A DNA stretch of 6,524 nt from Prevotella sp. (GCA_023663025.1 JAMPIC010000052.1:1-6524), one strand, 5' to 3'. Shown: positions 1 to 6,363, numbered from the stretch's first letter. The notes: generated by a model not told the origin, from the sequence alone. Made by a program: numbers and translations.

Positions 1-194
1 GCGTTTCTCACCTCCTGCTCCGTTTCGGACGAATGCGCCCTACGGGCGCGAGGGGAATTTCGCCCTCTGCGGAGGGCGACCAAAGGGCGCCGCCCTTTGG
101 AAACCTGCCGCCTTTGAAAAGGCGGGCGAAACTTTTAGTCGCGGCTTCGCCGCGCGATGCGCTGACGTTTTGTTTTGCGCTAAACAACAATTTA
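1..194 (-). repeat. Dispersed palindromic repeat element, copy 1 (partial at window edge)
   Basis: Read on the minus strand, this element begins right after the stop codon of the last gene with TAAATTGTTGTTTA (194 to 181). A less conserved 27-nt stretch follows, and then a 34-nt block (153 to 120) that is identical to the reverse complement of 6491-6524. Beyond it the DNA is a chain of GC-rich palindromes reaching toward position 1. The shared blocks are seen directly. That this is a genome-wide repeat family is inference from two copies in 6.5 kb and from its non-coding, hairpin-rich style. The outer boundary is outside the window. It occupies the 3' end of the Gx-protein operon and may act in RNA processing or termination, but no U-tract follows any of its hairpins. 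Confidence 0.8.
35..125. repeat. Chain of four GC-rich palindromes inside repeat copy 1
   Basis: Four successive perfect inverted repeats are visible. They are GCGCCC/GGGCGC with loop TAC (35-49), CGCCCTC/GAGGGCG with loop TGCG (61-78), CCAAAGGGCG/CGCCCTTTGG around one base (80-100), and CCGCCTTT/AAAGGCGG around two bases (108-125). A fifth, GCGGC/GCCGC with loop TTC (141-153), is part of the 34-nt block shared with the other repeat copy. An RNA from either strand would fold into a row of hairpins. None is followed by a T-run on the minus strand, so simple intrinsic termination is not clearly supported. Confidence 0.75.
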
Positions 195-196
195 CA

Positions 197-745
197 TTAC
201 AGTCTTTTTCGGTGTCGCTGTCCGGTGTTTCCGCCGAAAAGCCTCGCCATTTGCGGAAAAACCGTCCCGAGGACTATTCCCGTCAGCACCCCCGCTGCCG
301 TCGAGCTGACTGCCAACACGGGTGCGTAGGCAAACACCGAAGCCGTACCCAACATTCCCCATGCGGCGCAGAGCTGTCCCAATGAATGAGCGGCGGCGGC
401 AAGCACGCTTGTGAGAACATAGGACGCTTTCGTCCTGCGGAACAGCAGCGCGGTAACGCAGAACGCCGCGAGACTTCCGCAGAGGGACATTATCCCTGCC
501 GTAAAACCGCGTGTCAGAAAAACAAAACCGCTTTTTAACACCGTCAGCAGCAGCGCGGACGGCAGATTTACGCACAGTACAGCCAGCATTACGGCGATAT
601 TGGACAGTCCCACGCGCATTCCCGCAGGCAGGGCAGCGGAGAAAACGCTTTCCACACGGTTGAGCGCGGCGGTTACCGCGAAAAGAAGTCCCATAAGAGC
701 CGTGTAGCGCGGGACTGACAGCCCGTCCGGCTTTAGCTTTATCAT
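197..745 (-). CDS. Gx transporter family / heptaprenyl diphosphate synthase component I-like membrane protein (EetB-like)
   Basis: This is a 182-residue, very hydrophobic protein with about five membrane segments (roughly 13-29, 47-70, 77-101, 108-128 and 135-160) and a short basic C-terminus. The family signature is visible as P-A-G-M-R-V-G-L-S-N-I at residues 40-50, a K-S pair at 71-72, S-L-C-G-S-L at 87-92 and H-S-L-G-Q at 120-124. Members of this family (Pfam Hpre_diP_synt_I) are annotated either as component I of heptaprenyl diphosphate synthase or as Gx transporters; in Firmicutes electron-transfer loci the counterpart is called EetB. The exact substrate is unknown. The ATG overlaps the stop of the upstream NusG-domain gene in an ATGA arrangement, indicating translational coupling. 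It is the last gene of the operon, ending 3 bp before a dispersed repeat. Family confidence is high and function confidence is low. Confidence 0.88.
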   Translation of the reverse strand: MIKLKPDGLSVPRYTALMGLLFAVTAALNRVESVFSAALPAGMRVGLSNIAVMLAVLCVNLPSALLLTVLKSGFVFLTRGFTAGIMSLCGSLAAFCVTALLFRRTKASYVLTSVLAAAAHSLGQLCAAWGMLGTASVFAYAPVLAVSSTAAGVLTGIVLGTVFPQMARLFGGNTGQRHRKRL

Positions 746-1125
746 CTTAACACCACATCGACACCGCTTTCCTCAGAGCCGCCTTTCAGCGTTACCGCCA
801 TTCGGTTCGGCACGCAGACCACCGATTCTCCCAAGCGGGAAATGCTGCCCGTCCGCACGCATATTTTGTCGGGACAGCCGCTTTCCGTCACGGAAATTCC
901 GCCCTCCCGCACCGTAAACACCATGTCCCCCGTCTCTGCGAAAGAGTAGTCACCGTCGCGGTTCAGGGACAGCTCGGCGACGGTCTCCCCGCCGCGTGTT
1001 ATCACGGCGCGCACGTTCCCCGAGGAGAATGTCCCCGTCAGAAAATACCACGCCGCTGCCGCCGCAAGCACTGCTCCTATGAGGATAATATCCTTTGCGC
1101 GGATAAGCTTTCTGCCGTCACTCAA
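742..1125 (-). CDS. NusG domain II-containing membrane-anchored protein (EetA-like), TTG start
   Basis: The protein has 127 residues if started at the TTG at 1125. An in-frame ATG at 1245 would add 40 residues lying wholly inside the ApbE gene, and it lacks support. The TTG has GGAGG eight bases upstream. A single membrane anchor (about 12-30) follows a basic N-terminus (R5, K6, R9, K11), and the rest is the small beta-rich domain called NusG domain II. The characteristic segment C84-P-D-K-I-C89-V-R-T-G-x-I, followed by V-V-C104-V-P-N, is present. Proteins of this type sit beside ApbE and Gx proteins and are called EetA in electron-transfer loci; their biochemical role is not established. The three cysteines could bind a metal or form a disulfide, which is inference. 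The gene overlaps the ApbE gene by 8 bp and the Gx gene by 4 bp. Confidence 0.87.
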   Translation of the reverse strand: MSDGRKLIRAKDIILIGAVLAAAAAWYFLTGTFSSGNVRAVITRGGETVAELSLNRDGDYSFAETGDMVFTVREGGISVTESGCPDKICVRTGSISRLGESVVCVPNRMAVTLKGGSEESGVDVVLR

Positions 1126-2110
1126 AGTAAAGACCTCCGTTTTCGTCAAGCTCGAAGCCTTTGCAGTTCGAGCGCACCCTGCCGTCCTCCGTGATCGCGA
1201 TAACCTCAAATTCCCCGCAGGCAAGCCATTTGTCAAGATTTTCACTGCCCTCGGCGAAGATCACGGTGGCAAGAAAATCCGACATTATTCCTCCATTGGG
1301 TGTATCCGACGGAACGATCACCGTCGCCGAAGCAATGTCGGTAACGGCGGGTCTGCCGGTTGCCATATCCATTATGTGGCAGAACCTTTCGCCGCTTTCT
1401 GAAACAAAATATCTTTCGTATCCTCCGCTTGTGGAAATGAACGCGGAGTCCGTTTCGATTATTCCGGCATAGCTCTCGCCGCCGAAAGGGTCGGTGAGAC
1501 CCGTCCGGAACGGCTTGCCGCCGGGCTTTGAGCCGTACACAAGAATGGAAGAGCCGAGGGATATCACGGCGTATTCGGTATCGGTCTCTTGAAGCAAGCC
1601 GAAAGCCTTGTCGCAGGCGTAACCCTTTGCCACAGCTCCGAAGTCAAGCTTAACGCCGTCGGGTACGGTTTCCGAAAAAGCTTCTGGAATATTTTCCAGC
1701 ACAGCGGCAATTTCCCCGTCCGAGGGAACGCGGGGACTTTCGGTTGATATCCCCCAAAGCTCGGTGAGAGCGCCGCAGAAAAGATTTATCCCGTCTCCGT
1801 AAAGACGGTTCAGATCCTGCGTGCGGGCAAGGCATTCGTCATAAAGCATGTTTTCGGGAAGCTCGTTTGCGTCATTATCGTAGCACATATCGAAAGCCGC
1901 GCTCATGTCCCCGAAAAGGCTGCCGATATCGCCGCAGGTTCGGTCGGAGCCAATGCCGTACACGGTCATTTGCATATAGGTGTCAAAAACAAAATCCTGC
2001 GACGAAGCCTCGCGTTTTGTTTCCGGCAGCGAGCAGGAGCAGAGCAGAACTGCGGCGGAGAGAAAAAATATTCTTATTGTATGACGTGTGCAAAAAAAAC
2101 GTCCCGCCAA
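1118..2110 (-). CDS. apbE: FAD:protein FMN transferase, ApbE-family lipoprotein (FmnB-like)
   Basis: The enzyme transfers FMN from FAD to a threonine of extracytoplasmic flavoproteins (family knowledge). The protein has 330 residues from the TTG at 2110. A lipoprotein signal with basic n-region (R9 to R13), hydrophobic core and L-C-S-C26 lipobox indicates anchoring on the outer face of the membrane. Family motifs follow: F-D-T-Y-M-Q-M-T near 42, L-D-F-G-A-V-A-K-G-Y-A-C-D (155-167), S-T-S-G-G-Y-E-R-Y-F (226-235), H-I-M-D (245-248) and D-F-L-A-T (278-282), whose Asp and Thr match the metal-site positions. The usual G-G after the fourth strand is G-S here. A GTG at 2119 is an alternative start, but its GGGA is too close; GGGAG lies 8 nt before the TTG. 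It is the first gene of its operon, followed by NusG-II and Gx genes. The flavoprotein target is not in the window. Confidence 0.93.
   Translation of the reverse strand: MAGRFFCTRHTIRIFFLSAAVLLCSCSLPETKREASSQDFVFDTYMQMTVYGIGSDRTCGDIGSLFGDMSAAFDMCYDNDANELPENMLYDECLARTQDLNRLYGDGINLFCGALTELWGISTESPRVPSDGEIAAVLENIPEAFSETVPDGVKLDFGAVAKGYACDKAFGLLQETDTEYAVISLGSSILVYGSKPGGKPFRTGLTDPFGGESYAGIIETDSAFISTSGGYERYFVSESGERFCHIMDMATGRPAVTDIASATVIVPSDTPNGGIMSDFLATVIFAEGSENLDKWLACGEFEVIAITEDGRVRSNCKGFELDENGGLYFE
1134..1138 (-). promoter_or_regulatory. Ribosome binding site fixing the TTG start of the NusG-domain gene
   Basis: GGAGG on the minus strand lies 8 nt before TTG (1125-1123), within the last codons of the ApbE gene. 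No comparable site precedes the more distant in-frame ATG at 1245. This decides the shorter start. Confidence 0.8.
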
Positions 2111-2118
2111 AAAGATCA

Positions 2119-2123
2119 CTCCC
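2119..2123 (-). promoter_or_regulatory. Ribosome binding site of the apbE gene
   Basis: GGGAG on the minus strand is 8 nt upstream of TTG (2110-2108). It overlaps the alternative GTG codon (2119-2117), which makes that codon an unlikely start. Confidence 0.6.
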
Positions 2124-2142
2124 GAAAAATATACATATTAAT

Positions 2143-2171
2143 ATTTTACTATAAATTTTGAGCATAGTCAA
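2143..2171 (-). promoter_or_regulatory. Sigma-A-type promoter of the apbE operon
   Basis: The minus strand reads TTGACT (2171-2166), a 17-nt spacer, then TAAAAT (2148-2143). Each hexamer matches the consensus at 5 of 6 positions. Transcription would begin near 2136, leaving a leader of about 25 nt, too short for a riboswitch. The promoter lies just downstream of the preceding operon's terminator, so the two units appear separately transcribed. No clear operator was seen. Confidence 0.75.
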
Positions 2172-2209
2172 TAGCCGTACTTTGCTTTTCTTTGTTGCCC
2201 AAACCGAAA

Positions 2210-2240
2210 CGAGGGAAACGGATACTTTCCGTTTCCCTCG
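2210..2240 (-). terminator. Hairpin terminator after the lipoprotein gene
   Basis: A perfect 12-bp stem (CGAGGGAAACGG pairing with CCGTTTCCCTCG) encloses a 7-nt loop, 25 nt after the TAG stop of the lipoprotein gene. On the minus strand it is followed by TTTCGGTTT, an interrupted U-tract, so termination may be partial. On the plus strand no T-run follows, which assigns it to the minus strand. Confidence 0.68.
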
Positions 2241-2265
2241 TTATCGCAAGCTTTCGCCGCACGGA

Positions 2266-2646
2266 CTATCTTGTTCCTGCGGAATTGCCGTTTGCTCCGT
2301 TTGCACCGTTTGCACCGTTTGCTCCGTCCGCGCCGTCAAGAACGTCTCCAACTATATCCTCCGCGCCTGTCACCACGTCGTCCACGATATCGTTTATATC
2401 GGTGCCCAGCTCCTCAAGGAAGCCGTCGCCGTCAACGTCGCCCGTTTCGGAGGTCATTCCGTCGGACATAGATTCCGAGCCTGTCAGCGTTTCCGACATG
2501 CTCACGGAGGAACTCTCCGCGGAGCTTTCGGTCTGCGAGGATTGGGAGGTCTGGGACTCAGCCGAGCCTCCTCCTCCCGACGAGCAGCCCGCAAACAGCA
2601 CAGCCGCAGCCGAAAGCGCGGTTATTGCCGAAAAAATCTTCTTCAT
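2266..2646 (-). CDS. Small serine-rich lipoprotein with acidic helix and Gly-Ala-Asn repeats
   Basis: I do not recognise a named family. The protein has 126 residues. The lipoprotein signal is clear: M-K-K-I, a hydrophobic core, and L-F-A-G-C21. Residues 22-69 form a Ser/Gly/Thr/Glu-rich linker typical of surface-exposed spacers. Residues 70-79 read D-V-D-G-D-G-F-L-E-E, resembling a calcium-binding EF-hand or dockerin loop but lacking the acidic residue at position 12. Residues 80-104 are an acidic, Ile/Val-spaced segment likely to be an amphipathic helix. The tail has four Gly-Ala-Asn triplets (108-119). AAGGA precedes the ATG by 8 nt. It lies 50 bp after the permease gene with no terminator between them, so it is probably the last gene of the ABC operon and may act with the permease's outer domain. 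That link is inference. The tail's low complexity means length may vary between strains. Confidence 0.82.
   Translation of the reverse strand: MKKIFSAITALSAAAVLFAGCSSGGGGSAESQTSQSSQTESSAESSSVSMSETLTGSESMSDGMTSETGDVDGDGFLEELGTDINDIVDDVVTGAEDIVGDVLDGADGANGANGANGANGNSAGTR
2288..2332 (-). repeat. 9-bp tandem repeat in the lipoprotein gene
   Basis: Four near-identical 9-bp units occur at 2288-2323, reading CCGTTTGCA or CCGTTTGCT on the plus strand. A degenerate fifth unit follows at 2324-2332. Each unit encodes one Gly-Ala-Asn step near the C-terminus. Copy-number change would stay in frame. Confidence 0.85.
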
Positions 2647-2696
2647 CAGGAAATTCCTTTCCCGCGGGATTTATGCTTTCCGCGTTCTGCTATCCG

Positions 2697-5117
2697 TCAG
2701 TAATTATAATAATTGTTGCTTTGTTGCTGTTCCCCGTACACGGTTTCGTAATACGAATGTTCAAGCTCTTCGTTCCGCCCGCTTGTCGGTACGCGTTTTG
2801 CGGCGTCCCAAAGCTCTGCGGGAACGGCTGCCGAATTTCCGTATATGCTGATAATATAACCGTTTTCGTCGGCAATATGCATTGGCAGAGCGCTCCTGAC
2901 TACGCCGCACAGGTCTTTGCCGAAATCGTACACATAGTTTTCGCCGTAGCTTTCGGTATAGTACATTCCCGGCAGAACCTTTACCGATCCGTCTATTCCG
3001 TTCAGGCTGCGGAACTCGCCGGTGGTGAGAAGTCCCGTTCTTCCCGAAGCCGAGCTTACAATAAGAGCGGAAATAATTTCCTCGTCGGAGGCGTCCTCAA
3101 CATGTTTCAGATCAAAGTCAAAATATTCCAGAAGTTCTACGGTATTGACAAAGCTTTCGGGAACTTCGATATGTGCTTGGGCGAAATCCATATCGCCCGT
3201 CAGGTAAACCGTCCAGACATTGTGAAGATCGGAATAATAATAATTCTCCTCGTTTATCGCCATAATATCTTTTGCGTAGGCTTCCGCAAGCTGTTCGTAG
3301 AAGCCGCGTCTGCACAGGGAATCTATGCTTACCCTTGTAACGGTTTCGCTGTCCGGCACTCTTGTCACGGCAAAGGCTTCGTAAACTCTCGGACGTCCGG
3401 GATAAAATTCTCCCTTGTTGTTTTCCCTGTTGTAATTTATTTCCTGTTCAAACGCTTTGGGTATTTCCGAAATGATGATTTTGTACTTTTCTGCGATCTG
3501 CGTTTTGTACTCCTCCGTAAGGTCGAGCCGCGAAAGGATATCGGCGGCGGAGGGATCGTAATAATCGTAATTCCTCTCCATGACCCTGCCGCCCGCAAGG
3601 CGGTAGCGGATATTGATACCCACGCCTTTGGAATAGAGACGATCCATATTTGTTCCGTCCCGTCTGCATTTTTTAATGAAATCGGTTTCCGCCTTGTGAG
3701 CGTCGATGATCGTTTGGATATTTTCCCTGTCCTTGAATACGAGCGAACCGTTCGCTTCCTCAAAATAATTCTTGTAATCGTCGCTGCGAACGTTTGAATA
3801 GCACGTTGCGTAAGTAAACATACCGTATGCACCCTCGTAACCGTTTGCCGTAAGCTCCACGGAGACCACCGACGACGGGGAGGGAACTCTGCTCTCCGCT
3901 CCGAAGCCGCCCGTTTTTTCGCCGACCAGTATTACGCCGAACGCGGCAAGGAAAGTCAGCGCGTACTTTAGTATGCTCGCCCAGAAGCGTTTAAATCCGC
4001 GGTTGGCGACGACCTCGAATATCATGTAAACTATTGCCGTAATAATTATCGCGGGAATCAGTCCCGTGGGGTTGTCTACTATAAGCAGCGCCACCAGACA
4101 GAACATTGCACAGGTCACCGTTATATAGTAAACAAGCTTGAACACAAAGGGCTTCGACACCTGTTCTGCGCGGCGCTTCCGATAGAGGAAAAACGCCAGT
4201 GCGCCTATTGCCGCCGTTATAAGAAGGTACACTGCCGCCCATACGGCATAGTTTGACAGTATGCTTGAAGATTCGCCGGTGCCGATCCATGCACTTCCGG
4301 CTGCCCATTCCAGAGCGGCGTAAATTCCTCCCGCCACCGAGGTATAGGCAATGGCTTTGTACATGGGACGAGCCGGGTTTACGCCGTAAAGACTGCTGAA
4401 TATCGAATACGCAACGCATACCATTGTCAGCGGGGTAATTACGTTTATAAGGATACTGTAGGCGATACACTCGAATTTGCTTCCGCAGCAGACCGTTATA
4501 AGAACGGTGACGGTGTAGAGCATAAGCATTACCAGCACTCCGCACAGTATCAGCTTCAGCAGCGCGGGAGCGGCTCCCGCAAACACCTCGCATACGAAAG
4601 ATATCGTGCGCGGAACGTTAAGCTGCGCGGCTTCGTCCCAGACGTAAATTGTTTTCTCAAAGGTTCTGCCCTCCATGAAGATAAGCCCGTAACCCGCAAA
4701 CAGCAGGGAGAAAACCTGCGCTCCCAGAAACGGCGCGATGTAGGTGAACAGTCCCGACAGGAAATTTGAGACAAATCTCTGCGCCGCCGTCATCGGCAGG
4801 GAAAGCTTCATGTCCACCACCGATTTGTTGTGCAGACAGGAAAAGCTGTTCACGGCGGGGAATATTCCCAGAAATCCCGCCAAAGCGGTCGTAACGCAGC
4901 CTATCACAAAGTACGGCTCGGCTCCGTCGGTATTATATCCGTTATAGACCGATATTATCAAGGCAAGCATTACCGCGGGCGCGGCGATAAGATGCAGGAT
5001 CGAAAGAACGATAAACAGCTTTTTGTCTCCCGCCGCGTTTTGTTTCCAGTTGTGAAGCGCGGGGGAAATCCTTTTTTCTTTCGGTTTGTTTGAATTAGTC
5101 GATACCGCTGCAGTCAT
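2697..5117 (-). CDS. Large ABC transporter permease with C-terminal extracytoplasmic domain
   Basis: The protein has 806 residues. About ten hydrophobic segments are visible, near 33-59, 69-92, 115-146, 180-212, 218-243, 254-280, 288-312, 326-348, 351-371 and 379-398, after a polar N-terminus. Residues from about 400 to 806 are soluble and probably lie outside the membrane; they are rich in Tyr and Asn and end in a Q-Q-Q-S-N-N-Y-Y-N-Y tail. This resembles ABC-2-type permeases of Clostridia paired with YtrB-like ATPases, some of which carry a domain of unknown function after the membrane part; I think of DUF6449 but cannot confirm it. The ATG is supported by GGAGG 9 nt upstream and overlaps the ATPase gene by 23 bp, so the two are translationally coupled. 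A single permease gene suggests a homodimer. The substrate is unknown; export or sensing of envelope-active compounds is plausible from the regulator. Confidence 0.85.
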   Translation of the reverse strand: MTAAVSTNSNKPKEKRISPALHNWKQNAAGDKKLFIVLSILHLIAAPAVMLALIISVYNGYNTDGAEPYFVIGCVTTALAGFLGIFPAVNSFSCLHNKSVVDMKLSLPMTAAQRFVSNFLSGLFTYIAPFLGAQVFSLLFAGYGLIFMEGRTFEKTIYVWDEAAQLNVPRTISFVCEVFAGAAPALLKLILCGVLVMLMLYTVTVLITVCCGSKFECIAYSILINVITPLTMVCVAYSIFSSLYGVNPARPMYKAIAYTSVAGGIYAALEWAAGSAWIGTGESSSILSNYAVWAAVYLLITAAIGALAFFLYRKRRAEQVSKPFVFKLVYYITVTCAMFCLVALLIVDNPTGLIPAIIITAIVYMIFEVVANRGFKRFWASILKYALTFLAAFGVILVGEKTGGFGAESRVPSPSSVVSVELTANGYEGAYGMFTYATCYSNVRSDDYKNYFEEANGSLVFKDRENIQTIIDAHKAETDFIKKCRRDGTNMDRLYSKGVGINIRYRLAGGRVMERNYDYYDPSAADILSRLDLTEEYKTQIAEKYKIIISEIPKAFEQEINYNRENNKGEFYPGRPRVYEAFAVTRVPDSETVTRVSIDSLCRRGFYEQLAEAYAKDIMAINEENYYYSDLHNVWTVYLTGDMDFAQAHIEVPESFVNTVELLEYFDFDLKHVEDASDEEIISALIVSSASGRTGLLTTGEFRSLNGIDGSVKVLPGMYYTESYGENYVYDFGKDLCGVVRSALPMHIADENGYIISIYGNSAAVPAELWDAAKRVPTSGRNEELEHSYYETVYGEQQQSNNYYNY

Positions 5118-5991
5118 AACCCATACCCTCCATTTCGTATATGAAAATTTCCTCCAGCGTGAGAGGTATCATGTCAAGCACCTTCGGCTGCTTTTCGGCA
5201 AGCGCGGCGCGGATATCCTCCTCGCTGCCCTTTGCTATAAGATAGGTAATGCTTTGGTTCTTTTCAAAGTGGAGCAGCTCCAGTCCGCCGAAGTCCTGCT
5301 CGCTCACTTCCCCGGGGAACGCAGCCTGAACCTTGTGAACCGAACCCTTGACGGAATCCAGATCGCGGTTGAACAGCAGCTTTCCTCTGTGCAGCAGAGC
5401 AGCCGAATCGCAGACCTCGTTGATCTCTTTCAGATTGTGGCTGGAAATTATAACGGTCAGCTTGCGGTCGAGCATGGCGTCAACGAGCAGCCGCTTTACG
5501 ATTATGCGCATGGTGGGATCGAGACCGTCGAAAGCCTCGTCCAGCAGCAGATAATCGGTGCAGGCGGCAAGTCCCGTGATAACGATAGCCTGCCGTTTCA
5601 TTCCCTTTGAGAATTTATCCAGACGTTTTTTCTCGGGCAGCTTAATCACTCCGTTAAGCCTGTCAAACATTTCGTCGGAAAAATTCGGGTAGAAGCCCTT
5701 GTAATATTTCCGCATATCGTTAAGGGTCATCGCCCCGAACTGGACGGTCTCGTCGTTGATAAAGAACACCTTTTGCTTTGCGGACACGTTGTCGTAAACG
5801 GTTTCGCCGTCTATGAGAACGTCTCCCTCGGTTTGCTTGTAGACCCCCGACAGAAGCCGCAGGACAGTGGATTTTCCCGCGCCGTTCGAGCCGAGAAGTC
5901 CGAACGCCGTTCCCGCTTCTATGGTCAGGTCAACGCCGTCCAAAGCGTTAAAGTCCTCAAAGGACATTTTTACATTTTTCAGTTCTATCAT
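5095..5991 (-). CDS. ABC transporter ATP-binding protein, YtrB-like
   Basis: This 298-residue nucleotide-binding subunit would power the adjacent permease at the cytoplasmic membrane face. Walker A is G34-S-N-G-A-G-K-S-T42. The signature motif is divergent, F-S-K-G-M-K-R-Q (127-134), in place of L-S-G-G-Q. Walker B plus catalytic Glu is Y-L-L-L-D-E (147-152) with D-loop G-L-D (156-158), and the switch His is H185. At the expected Q-loop the sequence reads F-F-I-N-D-E (76-81), so the usual Gln seems replaced by an acidic residue, as I recall for YtrB/BcrA-like ATPases. A C-terminal extension (about 210-298) follows the ATPase core. The ATG overlaps the regulator's stop codon (ATGA), with a G-rich ribosome binding site just upstream. 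All catalytic residues seen support an active ATPase. The substrate is not deducible. Confidence 0.93.
   Translation of the reverse strand: MIELKNVKMSFEDFNALDGVDLTIEAGTAFGLLGSNGAGKSTVLRLLSGVYKQTEGDVLIDGETVYDNVSAKQKVFFINDETVQFGAMTLNDMRKYYKGFYPNFSDEMFDRLNGVIKLPEKKRLDKFSKGMKRQAIVITGLAACTDYLLLDEAFDGLDPTMRIIVKRLLVDAMLDRKLTVIISSHNLKEINEVCDSAALLHRGKLLFNRDLDSVKGSVHKVQAAFPGEVSEQDFGGLELLHFEKNQSITYLIAKGSEEDIRAALAEKQPKVLDMIPLTLEEIFIYEMEGMGYDCSGID
5127..5131 (-). promoter_or_regulatory. Ribosome binding site of the permease gene, inside the ATPase gene
   Basis: GGAGG on the minus strand lies 9 nt before the ATG at 5117. It sits within the last codons of the ATPase gene, fixing a 23-bp gene overlap and implying coupled translation of the two transporter subunits. 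Confidence 0.78.
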
Positions 5992-6347
5992 GATACAGTT
6001 TCCCCCTTTGTGATCCTTTCCGCAAGCTCGGGTCTTGTCAGTCCCGCGCTCAGAGCCTCGGCGACCGCCTTGTCGAAGTCCGCGAGAGCGGCGTCCCTGA
6101 CGGCTTCCGCGCTGACGTTGGCGACAAAGCTGCCCCGTCCCGCAAGGGAGTATATTACCTTGTCGCGCTCCAGAAGCTGAAAGGCTTTCGACACCGTGTT
6201 GGGATTGACGCCCAGATCCTTTGCCAGTTCCCGCACGCTCGGCAGCTTGTCGTTCGGCTTAAGCTGACGTTTCAGGATCAGTTCGATGATCTTTTTGTAG
6301 AGCTGCTCGTAGATCGGGGTACGGCTTTGCAGGTCGATGCTGTACAT
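5988..6347 (-). CDS. GntR-family transcriptional regulator, YtrA subfamily
   Basis: The protein has 119 residues from the ATG at 6347. A GTG at 6356 would add three residues, but the A/G-rich site AAAGG is about 9 nt before the ATG and directly abuts the GTG. The N-terminal winged helix (about 7-77) shows P-I-Y-E-Q-L (11-16), L-P-S-V-R-E-L-A (35-42), the recognition segment V-N-P-N-T-V-S-K-A (47-55) and the wing G-R-G-S-F-V (70-75). Only about 40 residues follow, a short helical dimerisation tail instead of a ligand-binding domain, which defines the YtrA subfamily. Such proteins repress the transporter operon they head and respond indirectly to envelope stress, as known for B. subtilis YtrA and cell-wall antibiotics. 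It is first in the operon, overlaps the ATPase gene by 3 bp, and has a matching operator on its promoter, so autorepression is likely. Confidence 0.94.
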   Translation of the reverse strand: MYSIDLQSRTPIYEQLYKKIIELILKRQLKPNDKLPSVRELAKDLGVNPNTVSKAFQLLERDKVIYSLAGRGSFVANVSAEAVRDAALADFDKAVAEALSAGLTRPELAERITKGETVS

Positions 6348-6363
6348 ATAATTCACCCTTTCC

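Noticed and set aside
108..125. Intrinsic terminator for the Gx-protein operon
   Set aside because: The hairpin is strong, but no T-run follows it on the minus strand. It is kept only as part of the repeat.
8..190. 60-codon open frame on the minus strand across the repeat
   Set aside because: It lies wholly within the hairpin-rich repeat and its Arg/Gly/Pro-rich translation follows from the palindromes. There is no ribosome binding site support.
2703..2731. Possible internal promoter for the lipoprotein gene (TATAAT at 2708-2703)
   Set aside because: The hexamer falls in Asn/Tyr codons at the permease C-terminus, and no acceptable -35 lies 16-18 nt upstream.
2158..2851. Two long plus-strand open frames (2158-2703 and 2192-2851)
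   Set aside because: They are antisense to the lipoprotein gene, the terminator and the 3' end of the permease gene. Their low-complexity Pro/Ser/Ala repeats mirror the tandem repeat.
2625..3797. 390-codon plus-strand open frame
   Set aside because: It is antisense to the permease gene, whose membrane segments, start site and operon position are well supported. The plus frame has no recognisable domain and no promoter.
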